DNA of 64,000 bases from positions 1 to 64,000 of the forward strand of contig JBCBFU010000002.1 of the NCBI GenBank assembly GCA_038527375.1, given 5' to 3'. The stretch is from Shimia_B sp038527375 (GTDB lineage: Bacteria; Pseudomonadota; Alphaproteobacteria; Rhodobacterales; Rhodobacteraceae). Position numbers and translations under genes: made by a program. The number at the start of each line of letters is the position of its first letter. Within the stretch, counting starts at the first letter, position 1. Of this stretch, positions 51,911 to 60,053 are shown in pieces. Under the pieces are notes generated by a model. The model was not told the DNA's origin. It saw only the letters and a list, made by a program, of their open reading frames with translations, and searched no databases.

Positions 51911-52520
51911 GCTGCCCGGTGGCCTGGACGGCCTTGTAGAGCGCGAACTCCTCCTCCCGCGCGGCATAGAGCGCGTGGCGCGTTTTGCGCGTCAGCCCAT
52001 CATCTGCGTCACGTGTCGCCGGTGCTGCATTGTAGCGATGGGTCTTGGGCGCAACGCCCAGATGGCGGCGCAAGAACCTGTGAAAGAGCTTTGGCCGTTC
52101 CATGCAAAACAGATGATCGACCCCCAACTCCCCCGCTCTGTTGCAGACGAATTTATACTGTGACCCGATCTGCGCCGCGGGCGGCGGCGTCTCTTCGAGC
52201 GAGGCCAGCACGAAATCCTCGAACGTCATGTCGCGCGTACTGACGGTTGCGTCCTTGAGGTTGCGTCGCTTGCGATAGGTGTACCAGCTGCGCAACCGTT
52301 GTAGTGGCTCGCGCAGGACGACCACCCGGCGCGGATTGATCCCTTCGGCCAGCAGGTCGGGGAGCAAGGACTGCTCAAAGTCCCGCACAGACATGTGTTT
52401 GGCCGCAGGGGGATAGCTGATCGATTGCGTGGCGCGCCGGTTCAATGCCATGTGGAGCGTCGTCGACCCCGTGCGTGGGATCGTAAAGATCACCACGGCA
52501 GGATTGTGAAAGATCAGCAC
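51855..52520 (-). CDS. Sulfotransferase-like protein
   Basis: 221 residues from a GTG at 52520, with GAGGGGC upstream; an alternative TTG at 52550 would overlap lldD by 16 bp. The start LIFHNPAVVIFTIPRTGSTTLHMAL contains a PRTGST 5'-phosphosulfate-like loop, and RVVVLREPLQRLRSWYTYRKR is the 3'-phosphate region of sulfotransferases that use PAPS. The substrate is unknown; carbohydrates are common in this group. The C-terminus overlaps the convergent MFS gene. Confidence 0.72.
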   Translation of the reverse strand: MLIFHNPAVVIFTIPRTGSTTLHMALNRRATQSISYPPAAKHMSVRDFEQSLLPDLLAEGINPRRVVVLREPLQRLRSWYTYRKRRNLKDATVSTRDMTFEDFVLASLEETPPPAAQIGSQYKFVCNRAGELGVDHLFCMERPKLFHRFLRRHLGVAPKTHRYNAAPATRDADDGLTRKTRHALYAAREEEFALYKAVQATGQLNRRQVYPDAATSTPTAE

Positions 52521-52534
52521 GGCCCCGCCGCCCC

Positions 52535-53704
52535 TCAGTTCGTTTGCCAACGGCCTTCAAAATCCTGCGGGACGAGAAGGTTGTGCCGTCCCACATTCGC
52601 GATATCGCGTTCCCCGCAGAGCGCCATGGTCGTGTCGAGTTCGGTGTGGATCACGCGCAAGGCTTCTGACACGCCCTTTTGGCCCATCGCGCCCAACCCA
52701 TAGATGAACGCGCGCCCGATATAAGCGCCCTTGGCCCCCATCGCGACGGCTTTGAGCACGTCCTGGCCCGACCGGATGCCGCCATCCATGTGAATTTCGA
52801 CCTCGTCGCCGACCGCATCCACGATGGGGCGCAACATGCGGATCGACGACAGCGCACCGTCCAATTGCCGACCGCCGTGGTTGGAGACGATGATCGCATC
52901 CGCGCCGACCTTGGCGGCCATCTTGGCGTCCTCGACATCTAGGATGCCTTTGAGGATCAGCTTGCCGCCCCAGATTTTTGCGATCTCTTCGATTTTCTTC
53001 CAGTCCAGCTTGGGGTCGAACTGCTCGGCCGTCCACGAGGACAGGGACGAGGCGTCTTTCACGCCCTTGGCGTGGCCCACGATGTTGCCAAAGAAGCGCC
53101 GCTTGGTGCCCAGCATCTCCATGCCCCACGCGATCTTGGTCGCAAGGTTGGCCATGGTCTTGGCCGTGAGCTTCGGCGGGGCCGACAGCCCGTTCTTGAG
53201 GTCTTTGTGCCGCTGACCCAGGATTTGCAGGTCGAGCGTCAGCACAAGCGCGTCACAGCCAGCAGCCTTGGCCCGGGCGAGCGTTTCGCGCACGAAATCC
53301 ATGTCGCGAAGCACGTAGAGCTGAAACCAGAACGGCTTGGTCGTGTGTTCGGCCACGTCTTCGATCGAACAGATCGACATGGTCGAGAGCGTGAAGGGAA
53401 CCCCGAACGCCTCGGCCGCTTTGGCGGCTTTGATCTCGCCATCGGCATGCTGCATGCCCGTCAGCCCCACGGGAGCAAGCGCCAATGGCATCGCCACGTC
53501 GCGTCCGATCATCTGGCTGGCGGTTGTGCGGTCCGACATGTCGACGGCCACCCGCTGCCGCAGGCGGATCTGATCGAAATCCGAGGTGTTCTCGCGAAAG
53601 GTCTGCTCTGTCCAGCTGCCGCTTTCTGCATAGTCGTAGAACATCTTGGGCACGCGGCGTTCGTAGATTCGGCGCAGGTCTTCGACGGTGGTGATCACGG
53701 GCAT
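52535..53704 (-). CDS. lldD: FMN-dependent L-lactate/2-hydroxyacid dehydrogenase
   Basis: 389 residues of the FMN TIM-barrel family. Lys252 (LILKGIL), His276 and Arg279 (VSNHGGRQLDG) are the catalytic residues, followed by MDGGIRSGQDVLKA and GRAFIYGL for the FMN phosphate. It oxidises L-lactate or a similar 2-hydroxy acid to the 2-oxo acid and passes electrons to the respiratory chain. The promoter region has an inverted repeat almost identical to that of dctP. lldR and lldP are not adjacent. Confidence 0.9.
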   Translation of the reverse strand: MPVITTVEDLRRIYERRVPKMFYDYAESGSWTEQTFRENTSDFDQIRLRQRVAVDMSDRTTASQMIGRDVAMPLALAPVGLTGMQHADGEIKAAKAAEAFGVPFTLSTMSICSIEDVAEHTTKPFWFQLYVLRDMDFVRETLARAKAAGCDALVLTLDLQILGQRHKDLKNGLSAPPKLTAKTMANLATKIAWGMEMLGTKRRFFGNIVGHAKGVKDASSLSSWTAEQFDPKLDWKKIEEIAKIWGGKLILKGILDVEDAKMAAKVGADAIIVSNHGGRQLDGALSSIRMLRPIVDAVGDEVEIHMDGGIRSGQDVLKAVAMGAKGAYIGRAFIYGLGAMGQKGVSEALRVIHTELDTTMALCGERDIANVGRHNLLVPQDFEGRWQTN

Positions 53705-53728
53705 GGCGCGGCCTTTGGAAAGCGTAAA

Positions 53729-53751
53729 ATTGGTAAGGTATCTTTACCAAT
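53729..53751 (-). promoter_or_regulatory. Candidate operator upstream of lldD, shared with dctP
   Basis: ATTGGTAA (53729-53736), spacer GGTATCT, TTACCAAT (53744-53751): a perfect 8-bp inverted repeat with a 7-nt gap. It starts 25 bases upstream of the lldD ATG, exactly as its twin does at dctP. Confidence 0.7.
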
Positions 53752-53779
53752 CCCGTACGGCGATGGAAAGGCCTTGCAT

Positions 53780-53819
53780 ATTGTTCGATATCGCACCATA
53801 TAGTGCGACATCGAACAAT
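53780..53819. promoter_or_regulatory. Near-perfect 40-bp palindrome in the lldD/nitroreductase divergent region
   Basis: ATTGTTCGATATCGCAC (53780-53796) and GTGCGACATCGAACAAT (53803-53819) are inverted repeats with a single mismatch around CATATA. It ends 14 bp before the nitroreductase ATG. A MarR gene sits downstream of that gene, so this is a likely operator for it. Confidence 0.65.
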
Positions 53820-53833
53820 AATGGAGCCGACCC

Positions 53834-54979
53834 ATGACCCTTTCCCGTAGACAGACGCTTGCCATCATAGGCGGGGGCGTCATCGCCGCTGCCGGTGGCG
53901 CGACCGCCATGGTCGCGTCGCGCACCCCCGATGTGGCCCTCGCCCCATGGGCCAAGGCGGGCCAGTATGACGATCCACGCATGCGCGCGCTCAGCTGGGC
54001 GATCCTTGCGCCCAATCCCCACAACATGCAGCCGTGGCAGGTTGATCTATCGACCGACGGGGAGGTGTGGCTCTACGTCGATCGGACGCGCCTGTTGCCG
54101 CACACCGACCCTTTCAACCGCCAGATCACAATCGGGTTGGGATGCTTCCTCGAGGTGCTGCGCATTGCGGCGCTCGAAGATGGGCTTGCCGCCGAGATGA
54201 TGCTGTTCCCCGAAGGATCGAGCGACACTGGGTTGGATGACCGACCCGTCGCACGCATCCGCTTTGTCCCCACTCAGCGCCCCGGCGACCCGCTGTTTGC
54301 GCAGATACAGGCGCGCCACACGCTCAAGGAACCTTACGACCTGACGCAGCCGGTGTCCGACGCGGCAATGCAGGCCCTGAAGTCCGCGGTGCGCTATGGC
54401 GCGCAATTTGACTACTCGCTCGACCCCGACCACATCGCGTGGCTGCGCGAGGTGACCCATGACGCCCTGCGGGTCGAGGTCGAAACGGACGCAACCTATC
54501 GCGAAAGCGTGGACGTGATGCGGATCGGCGCGCGCGAGGTGAACGCCAACCCCGACGGCATCGACTTCTCTGGGCCCATGTTTGAAATGCTGGGCGCGAC
54601 CGGCGTGATGACGCGGGCGTCGCTCCTCGATCAGTCCAGCACGGTCTTCAAGCAAGGGATGGCGGCGGTTCTGGAGAACGCGGACACCGCCATGGGCCAT
54701 TTCTGGATGATGACGCAGACAAACACGCGCGGGGATCAGATCATGCTGGGCTGTGACTGGGTGCGCGTCCATCTGGCCGCGACGGCTGCAGGGGTGGATT
54801 TGCAACCGCTCAGCCAAGCGCTGCAGGAGTATCCGGAGGTGCGCCCCTATTATGACGCGGTGCACGGGCGGCTGGCGCCACAGGGCCAAACCGTGCAAAT
54901 GTTGGCGCGAGTGGGCTATGGCCCAAAGATGCCGCCCAGCCCGCGCTGGCCAATCGACGCAAAGGTCGTGAATGCCTGA
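53834..54979 (+). CDS. Nitroreductase-fold protein with Tat signal
   Basis: 381 residues. It begins with a twin-arginine signal (SRRQTLAIIGGGVIAAAGG), so it is exported folded, with FMN. SWAILAPNPHNMQPWQVDL is the FMN-binding start of the nitroreductase family, and the length and duplicated layout match Acg/Rv3131-like proteins. The reaction is unknown. It overlaps the following MarR gene by 8 bp and is probably regulated by it through the palindrome at 53780. Confidence 0.83.
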   Translation: MTLSRRQTLAIIGGGVIAAAGGATAMVASRTPDVALAPWAKAGQYDDPRMRALSWAILAPNPHNMQPWQVDLSTDGEVWLYVDRTRLLPHTDPFNRQITIGLGCFLEVLRIAALEDGLAAEMMLFPEGSSDTGLDDRPVARIRFVPTQRPGDPLFAQIQARHTLKEPYDLTQPVSDAAMQALKSAVRYGAQFDYSLDPDHIAWLREVTHDALRVEVETDATYRESVDVMRIGAREVNANPDGIDFSGPMFEMLGATGVMTRASLLDQSSTVFKQGMAAVLENADTAMGHFWMMTQTNTRGDQIMLGCDWVRVHLAATAAGVDLQPLSQALQEYPEVRPYYDAVHGRLAPQGQTVQMLARVGYGPKMPPSPRWPIDAKVVNA

Positions 54980-55475
54980 AGACGCCAGTAAAAGCCAAGG
55001 GCAAAACCAAGGGCAAAACCAAGGGTCCACCGCACCGGCTGGGGTGGGCCTGTTCTTTGAGCTGTTCAATGAGATCGGGATCATCGAACAGCTCAGCCGG
55101 ACCATGGCGCAATCCGTTTTGCCCGACGGGCTGATGATGACCCACTTCTCGGTTCTCAACCATCTCACCCGCGTGGCAGACGGGCGGACCCCTCTCGAGA
55201 TCGCGCGCGCGTTTCAGGTGCCCAAGACCTCGATGACACACACCCTCAAGGGGTTGGAGGCGCATGGTTTCGTCGAGATGCGGCCCAACCCCGGCGACGC
55301 GCGGTCCAAACAGGTCTGGCTCACGGATGCTGGGCGGGCTTTCCGTGCGAAGGCAATCGCCGATATCTCAGCTGCCTTTGCCCCAATCGCGCCGATGCTT
55401 GATGCCGACAAGGCCGAAGAGGCGCTGCCCATCCTGCGCGAGATCCGGCAGGTGTTGGACACGGCGCGCGATTAA
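54972..55475 (+). CDS. MarR-family transcriptional regulator
   Basis: 167 residues. After a low-complexity N-terminus with QNQG repeats, the winged helix has PLEIARAFQVPKTSMTHTLKGLEAHGFVEMR and the wing PNPGDARSKQVWLTDAGRA, the D-R-K MarR signature. It is translationally coupled to the nitroreductase gene, so that operon is the obvious target. The ligand is unknown. Confidence 0.88.
   Translation: MPEDASKSQGQNQGQNQGSTAPAGVGLFFELFNEIGIIEQLSRTMAQSVLPDGLMMTHFSVLNHLTRVADGRTPLEIARAFQVPKTSMTHTLKGLEAHGFVEMRPNPGDARSKQVWLTDAGRAFRAKAIADISAAFAPIAPMLDADKAEEALPILREIRQVLDTARD
54996..55025 (+). repeat. Tandem 12-bp repeat in the MarR N-terminus
   Basis: Two and a half copies of CAAGGGCAAAAC encode the SQGQNQGQNQG stretch before the DNA-binding domain. 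Copy number could vary between strains without changing the frame. Confidence 0.7.
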
Positions 55476-55539
55476 GAGTGCAACCAACCTGTGTGCTGGT
55501 GCACTGGCCTTCCCGGATGGGCAGGCGTAAGGCAAAGCC

Positions 55540-56769
55540 ATGCGCATAGTCCCCCTCCATATCGCCAAGACCTATCCGTGGTATCGACGGCCGGAGTTTC
55601 TGTTGATCCTCACGGCCATCGCGATGCCGCTGGCGCTGAACGTTTGGCTCGCGCTGTTGAACAACTGGGTCATCGAGGTCGCGGATTTTGACGGTGCCGA
55701 TATCGGCCTGTTGCACACGGTCCGCGAAATTCCGGGCTTTCTCGCCATCGGGGTGATCGCGTTGATCATCTTTATCCGCGAACAGGTGCTCGGTCTTGTC
55801 TCGCTCGCGATGCTGGGGGCGGCGACGGCGGCCACGACGTGGTTTCCCTCCATGGCGGGCATCCTGACGATCACGATGTTGTCCTCCATCGGCTTTCACT
55901 ACTACGAGACCGTGAACCAGTCGCTGCAACTGCAATGGATCGACAAGGCCCGCGCGCCCCAGATGCTGGGCTGGTTGATCGCCGTGGGATCGGGGGCGAC
56001 GCTGGTGGCCTATGGCGCGATTGTCCTGACGTGGGAGGCGCTGGGCCTCTCCTACGAATTTGTGTTCCTTGCCTCCGGTGGCGCCTGCCTGCTGATCGCC
56101 ATCTACTGCATCTTGGCCTTTCCGCAATTCGAGGCCCCGCATCCGCAGAACAAGACGATGGTGCTGCGCCGCCGCTACTGGCTGTACTACTGCCTGCAGT
56201 TCATGGCGGGTGCGCGGCGTCAGATCTTTATGGTCTTCGCAGGCTTCATGATGGTCGAACGGTTCGGGTTCGAAGTGCACGAGGTGACCGCGCTTTACCT
56301 CATCAACCTGATCGCCAATATGCTCGCCGGTCCCTTGCTCGGTCGCGCGGTGGGGGTGTTCGGCGAACGCAACGCGCTGGCGGTGGAGTATGTGGGCCTT
56401 GTCTGCGTGTTCCTTCTTTATGGCGGCATCTACTATTTCGGATGGGGCGTGGCGCTGGCGGCCACGCTATACGTGGTCGATCACCTGTTCTTTGCGCTGG
56501 CGCTGGCGCTCAAGACCTATTTCCAGAAGATTGCCGATCCCGCCGATATCGCCCCGACCGCCGCCGTGGCGTTTACGATCAATCACATCGCGGCGGTGTT
56601 CCTACCTGTGGGGCTTGGTGTCCTGTGGTTGGTTTCCCCCGGCGGGGTGTTTGGGGTGGCCGCTGGCATGGCCGCGGTGTCTTTGATCCTTGCGTTGATG
56701 ATCCCGCGCCATCCTGCCCCCGGGAACGAGACGATCTTTAGCCGCGGCGTTGCAGCCCCTGCCGAATAG
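55540..56769 (+). CDS. MFS transporter
   Basis: 409 residues with 12 helices. The sequence is of an unusual MFS branch without the standard GRR loop motif. FDGADIGLLHTVREIPGFLAIG replaces it, and GFHYYETVNQSLQLQWI is in helix 4-5. I do not recognise the substrate class. It follows the MarR gene by 64 bp on the same strand and could be part of the same regulon. Confidence 0.78.
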   Translation: MRIVPLHIAKTYPWYRRPEFLLILTAIAMPLALNVWLALLNNWVIEVADFDGADIGLLHTVREIPGFLAIGVIALIIFIREQVLGLVSLAMLGAATAATTWFPSMAGILTITMLSSIGFHYYETVNQSLQLQWIDKARAPQMLGWLIAVGSGATLVAYGAIVLTWEALGLSYEFVFLASGGACLLIAIYCILAFPQFEAPHPQNKTMVLRRRYWLYYCLQFMAGARRQIFMVFAGFMMVERFGFEVHEVTALYLINLIANMLAGPLLGRAVGVFGERNALAVEYVGLVCVFLLYGGIYYFGWGVALAATLYVVDHLFFALALALKTYFQKIADPADIAPTAAVAFTINHIAAVFLPVGLGVLWLVSPGGVFGVAAGMAAVSLILALMIPRHPAPGNETIFSRGVAAPAE

Positions 56770-56831
56770 GCCCCCTACAGAACCCGCCACCCGCGCCCTA
56801 TATCCCTCACAACACAGAATGTGAGGAGATC

Positions 56832-57497
56832 ATGATGTTCGGACTGACCTTCAAGAAGGCCGAAATGGTATCGCCAGACGCCGCCCTGCCGGGCCGGGCC
56901 CATGCCATTCCCACGGCAGACACCCATTTCGTGAACGGTCGCCCGCTGACCGCCGAGGTGCCCGAGGGCATGGAGGTCGCGATCTTCGGCATGGGGTGTT
57001 TCTGGGGTGTGGAGCGCATGTTCTGGAACCGCGAAGGCGTCTACCTGACCATGGTGGGCTATGCCGGCGGATACACCCCGAACGCCACCTACGAGGAGGT
57101 CTGTTCCGGCCGCACCGGCCATAATGAGGTCGTGCGCGTGGTCTACGACCCCGCCGAGGTCAGCTATGAAGACCTGCTGCAGATTTTCTGGGAAGGGCAC
57201 GACCCGACGCAGGGCATGCGCCAAGGCAACGACCGGGGCACGCAGTATCGCAGTGGCATCTACACGACCACAGATGCACAGGCCGAAGCCGCGAAAGCCT
57301 CCAAGGAGGTGATGGGCCCGCGCCTGTATTCGGCAGGCTACGGCGCGATCACGACCGAAATCCTGCCCGCGCCAGAGTTCTACTTTGCCGAGGATTACCA
57401 CCAGCAATACCTCGCCAAGAACCCCAACGGGTACTGCGGGATTGGGGGGACGGGCGTGACCTGTCCCATCGGCACCGGTGTGACTGGCGCCGCGTGA
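56832..57497 (+). CDS. msrA: Peptide methionine sulfoxide reductase MsrA
   Basis: 221 residues. GMGCFWGVERMFW holds the nucleophilic Cys56, with GYAGGYTPNATYEEVCSGRTGHNEVV and the C-terminal YLAKNPNGYCGIGGTGVTCP carrying the resolving Cys residues. It reduces the S form of methionine sulfoxide in proteins. It starts with ATG-ATG after GAGGAG. It is probably monocistronic or pairs with prmA 48 bp downstream. Confidence 0.95.
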   Translation: MMFGLTFKKAEMVSPDAALPGRAHAIPTADTHFVNGRPLTAEVPEGMEVAIFGMGCFWGVERMFWNREGVYLTMVGYAGGYTPNATYEEVCSGRTGHNEVVRVVYDPAEVSYEDLLQIFWEGHDPTQGMRQGNDRGTQYRSGIYTTTDAQAEAAKASKEVMGPRLYSAGYGAITTEILPAPEFYFAEDYHQQYLAKNPNGYCGIGGTGVTCPIGTGVTGAA

Positions 57498-57545
57498 CGT
57501 GATCGGCTAAGGCGCGCGGGTCACCTGAACCGGAGATCCCGCGCG

Positions 57546-58418
57546 ATGCCCACCTATACTGCACTGACCACCCTCACGGGCAAAACCGCGGCTGAGGCGT
57601 TGGGCGAAGGGCTCGAACGGATGGAGCCCGCGCCAACCGGCGTGGGTGTCTTTGAGGTCGAGGATAACAGCGGGCTGTGGGAAGTCGGCGGCTACTTTCT
57701 GGACGCCCCCGATCCCGCCGCGCTGGCCCTTTTGGCAGCGGCCTTTGGAGCGCAGGACTTTGCCGTCAGCGAGGTGCCCGATGTCGACTGGGTGGCCAAG
57801 GTCCAGCGCGAATTGCCGCCCGTGCCCGCCGGACGCTTTCTGGTCTATGGCAGTCATGACGCCGACAAGGTTCCGGACGGGGTGGTGCCGCTTTTGATCG
57901 ACGCGGCCATGGCCTTTGGCACGGGCCACCACGGCACGACCAAAGGCTGTCTTGAGGCGTTTGACGCGCTCCTGAGCGACGGGCGCAGCTTTGCCAATGT
58001 CGCCGATATCGGGTGCGGCACGGCGGTTCTGGCGATGGCAGCGGCGCGCGTTTTCCCCGAACAAGCTATTGCCAGTGACATCGACGAGGTCGCCGTCGAA
58101 GTGGCCCAGGCAAATCTGCGCGCCAATGGCCTTGAGGGGCGGGTGCACTGTGTCGAGGCCGCAGGCTTTGACCACGCCGACCTGTCGGCGCGCGCGCCCT
58201 ATGACCTCATCTTTGCCAATATCCTCAAAGGTCCGTTGATCGCCTTGGCGCCCGCAATGGCCAGACACTGTGCCCCGGGGGGAATCGTTATCCTGTCCGG
58301 GCTGCTGAATACCCAAGCCGAAGAGGTGAAGGACGTTTACCAGAAAGTTGGGTTTAATGTCCTTCGCGAGGCACAGATTGTTGACTGGACGACGCTAACG
58401 CTGTCATTTCGTCCTTAA
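57546..58418 (+). CDS. prmA: Ribosomal protein L11 methyltransferase
   Basis: 290 residues. A small N-terminal substrate-binding domain (to about 90) is followed by MAFGTGHHGTTKGCLE, the SAM motif VADIGCGTAVLAMAAARVFP, SDIDEVAVEVAQANLRAN and FANILKGPLIALAP (the NxxP-like motif of PrmA). It trimethylates L11. It lies downstream of msrA on the same strand. Confidence 0.93.
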   Translation: MPTYTALTTLTGKTAAEALGEGLERMEPAPTGVGVFEVEDNSGLWEVGGYFLDAPDPAALALLAAAFGAQDFAVSEVPDVDWVAKVQRELPPVPAGRFLVYGSHDADKVPDGVVPLLIDAAMAFGTGHHGTTKGCLEAFDALLSDGRSFANVADIGCGTAVLAMAAARVFPEQAIASDIDEVAVEVAQANLRANGLEGRVHCVEAAGFDHADLSARAPYDLIFANILKGPLIALAPAMARHCAPGGIVILSGLLNTQAEEVKDVYQKVGFNVLREAQIVDWTTLTLSFRP

Positions 58419-58521
58419 AAATATGGGTGTTTTCATAAATTGCTGTGAAAATGCCCGCATCTTGCCACATTTCGACGGCACATAATCCAGCGTGGTTGGG
58501 GGCAATCACCTGGAGGCTGCC

Positions 58522-58896
58522 ATGGCAAATTCTGCCAATCTCCGTTTCGACAAGCGCATCGGTCGCATCGAAAAGAAACATAAACAGCTGTCGCGTGGCA
58601 ACTACACGACAGTGCTGCGTGACGACGGTTTGATGGTTCTGAAACCGCGCCGTCGCTATGGCGCGCGGACGCTGACGCTTTTGGCCTGTGTCGCGGTTGG
58701 CGCGATCGTGTTCAAAGCGGCAACGTTCACCATGCTGGGCGAGGCGACTTTTAATGCACGCGTGGCACAACTCGCCGCCGGTACACCGATCGAGGCCCAG
58801 ATCGCCCGCGTGGTGGCCATGGAGCCGGTGACTGAATGGGTGCTGGACGCCGGCCATAAAGTCTGGACCGAAAGCCTGATTTTCGCCGATCTGTGA
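58522..58896 (+). CDS. Small membrane protein of unknown function
   Basis: 124 residues from MANSANLRF at 58522, with GGAGG seven bases upstream. A basic cytoplasmic head (RIGRIEKKHKQLSRGNYTT, RRRYGARTL) is followed by one helix (LLACVAVGAIVFKAA) and a periplasmic tail. I know similar proteins only as Rhodobacteraceae hypotheticals. It is a single gene with an AT-rich promoter region (58419-58470) and its own terminator. Confidence 0.75.
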   Translation: MANSANLRFDKRIGRIEKKHKQLSRGNYTTVLRDDGLMVLKPRRRYGARTLTLLACVAVGAIVFKAATFTMLGEATFNARVAQLAAGTPIEAQIARVVAMEPVTEWVLDAGHKVWTESLIFADL

Positions 58897-58924
58897 TCCA
58901 CGGTTCGTTAGCCGTGCCAACTAA

Positions 58925-58953
58925 AAAGGCCGCACCCATCGGGCGCGGCCTTT
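58925..58953 (+). terminator. Intrinsic terminator after the small membrane protein gene
   Basis: AAAGGCCGC (58925-58933) pairs with GCGGCCTTT (58945-58953), with a further CCC/GGG pair inside. The T-tract is short (TTT). Confidence 0.65.
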
Positions 58954-59019
58954 GATGTCTCTGGCAGGGTCGAAGAGGGGAGAGTTTTCGCCCCGCCAGA
59001 GGAAACCGTTCGTCGTGAC

Positions 59020-59229
59020 TTAGCGGCGGCCCGACGCGATTGCTTCGATATCGCCGGGAACCAGACCGATATCGTCCAGTTCACGTGCCGACAGTTGCGT
59101 CAGCGCCTTGCGCGTCACCCGGGCATCGTTCCATGCGGCCAGGGCGCCGAAAACGCGGGAAATCTTCTGGGTAAAGCCGGCACCAAAAGTGACGTTGGCA
59201 AGCGGGCGGGCGGTGTCAAAAGCGGCCAT
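59020..59229 (-). CDS. DUF1127 protein (YjiS-like)
   Basis: 69 residues from MAAFDTARP at 59229. The C-terminal part RVFGALAAWNDARVTRKALTQLSARELDDIGLVPGDIEAIA is the DUF1127 motif: an Arg-rich helix followed by L-S-x-x-E-L-D-D-I-G. Small DUF1127 proteins are abundant stress-related RNA-binding or regulatory proteins in alphaproteobacteria. The exact role here is unknown. Confidence 0.88.
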   Translation of the reverse strand: MAAFDTARPLANVTFGAGFTQKISRVFGALAAWNDARVTRKALTQLSARELDDIGLVPGDIEAIASGRR

Positions 59230-59546
59230 TTCGGTCGTCCTTCTCTGGTGCGGTGGGCCCCAATGGCTCCTCCGTTCGTGAGCGGCAGGTAGAGTTTTCA
59301 AACTGCCCAAACAAGTGGCAGTTTCTGCATTGCAGCTATGCTGCTATTGCATGGGTCGAACGCGGGCTAAGTCGCTGGCAAAGAATGTAAAATTTGCGAC
59401 CCGGCGTGTCGCTTTTGGCCCGAAATTCGGCGTTGTCTGATCACGTCCATTTCCCGAGGAAGTCGGCCCGTTCCGTGAACGGGCTTGGCGGATGTTCGCC
59501 TTTCGTGCTATCGCCGGGACAGAGCGGACAAAAAAGGCGAACAGCC
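59230..59546. other. Gene-free stretch between DUF1127 and ruvC
   Basis: 317 bp of divergent upstream sequence. It contains a GCAGC-TAT-GCTGC palindrome (59332-59344) and a perfect hairpin GCCCGTTC-CGT-GAACGGGC (59466-59484) without a T-tract. I looked for the alphaproteobacterial LexA box GTTC-N7-GTTC ahead of ruvC and did not find it. No reading frame convinces. Confidence 0.5.
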
Positions 59547-60053
59547 ATGCGCGTGTTGGGGATCGACCCGGGACTTCGGTCCATGGGTTGGGGGATTGTC
59601 GATGTGGACGGCCCGCGGTTGAGCCATGTCGCCAACGGGCAATGCAAAGGTGGAACTGGCGATCTGTCGGACCGTCTCTTGCGCCTCTTCGATCAGCTCA
59701 GCGCCGTGATCGCGGAACATGATCCGACCCACGCCGCGGTCGAGCAGACATTTGTGAACAAGGACGGGGCATCGACGCTGAAGCTGGGTCAGGCGCGTGG
59801 CATCGCCATGGTCGTGGCCGCGCGGGCCGGTTTGCAAGTCGGGGAATACGCGCCCAATGCCGTGAAAAAGACCGTGGTTGGCGTGGGCCATGCCGACAAG
59901 CGTCAGGTCGCCCACATGGTTGCCATGCAACTGCCCGGTGCGACAATTGCGGGTCCAGACGCCGCAGATGCGCTGGCCATCGCGATCTGTCACGCGCACC
60001 ATGCGCAATCGGCGGGCCACCTTGCCCGCGCCGTCGCAAGGGCATCGGCATGA
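59547..60053 (+). CDS. ruvC: Holliday junction endodeoxyribonuclease RuvC
   Basis: 168 residues from MRVLGIDPG at 59547. The acidic catalytic residues are Asp7, the Glu of AAVEQTFVNKD, and the Asp pair of GPDAADALAIA. It resolves Holliday junctions with RuvAB. A longer frame begins at 59394 but is not family sequence. The stop overlaps the ruvA ATG by 4 bp. Confidence 0.96.
   Translation: MRVLGIDPGLRSMGWGIVDVDGPRLSHVANGQCKGGTGDLSDRLLRLFDQLSAVIAEHDPTHAAVEQTFVNKDGASTLKLGQARGIAMVVAARAGLQVGEYAPNAVKKTVVGVGHADKRQVAHMVAMQLPGATIAGPDAADALAIAICHAHHAQSAGHLARAVARASA

Noticed and set aside
59466..59484. Hairpin GCCCGTTC-CGT-GAACGGGC as an SOS box for ruvC
   Set aside because: The alphaproteobacterial LexA site is a direct GTTC-N7-GTTC repeat. 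This is an inverted repeat with a 3-nt centre and fits a simple hairpin instead.
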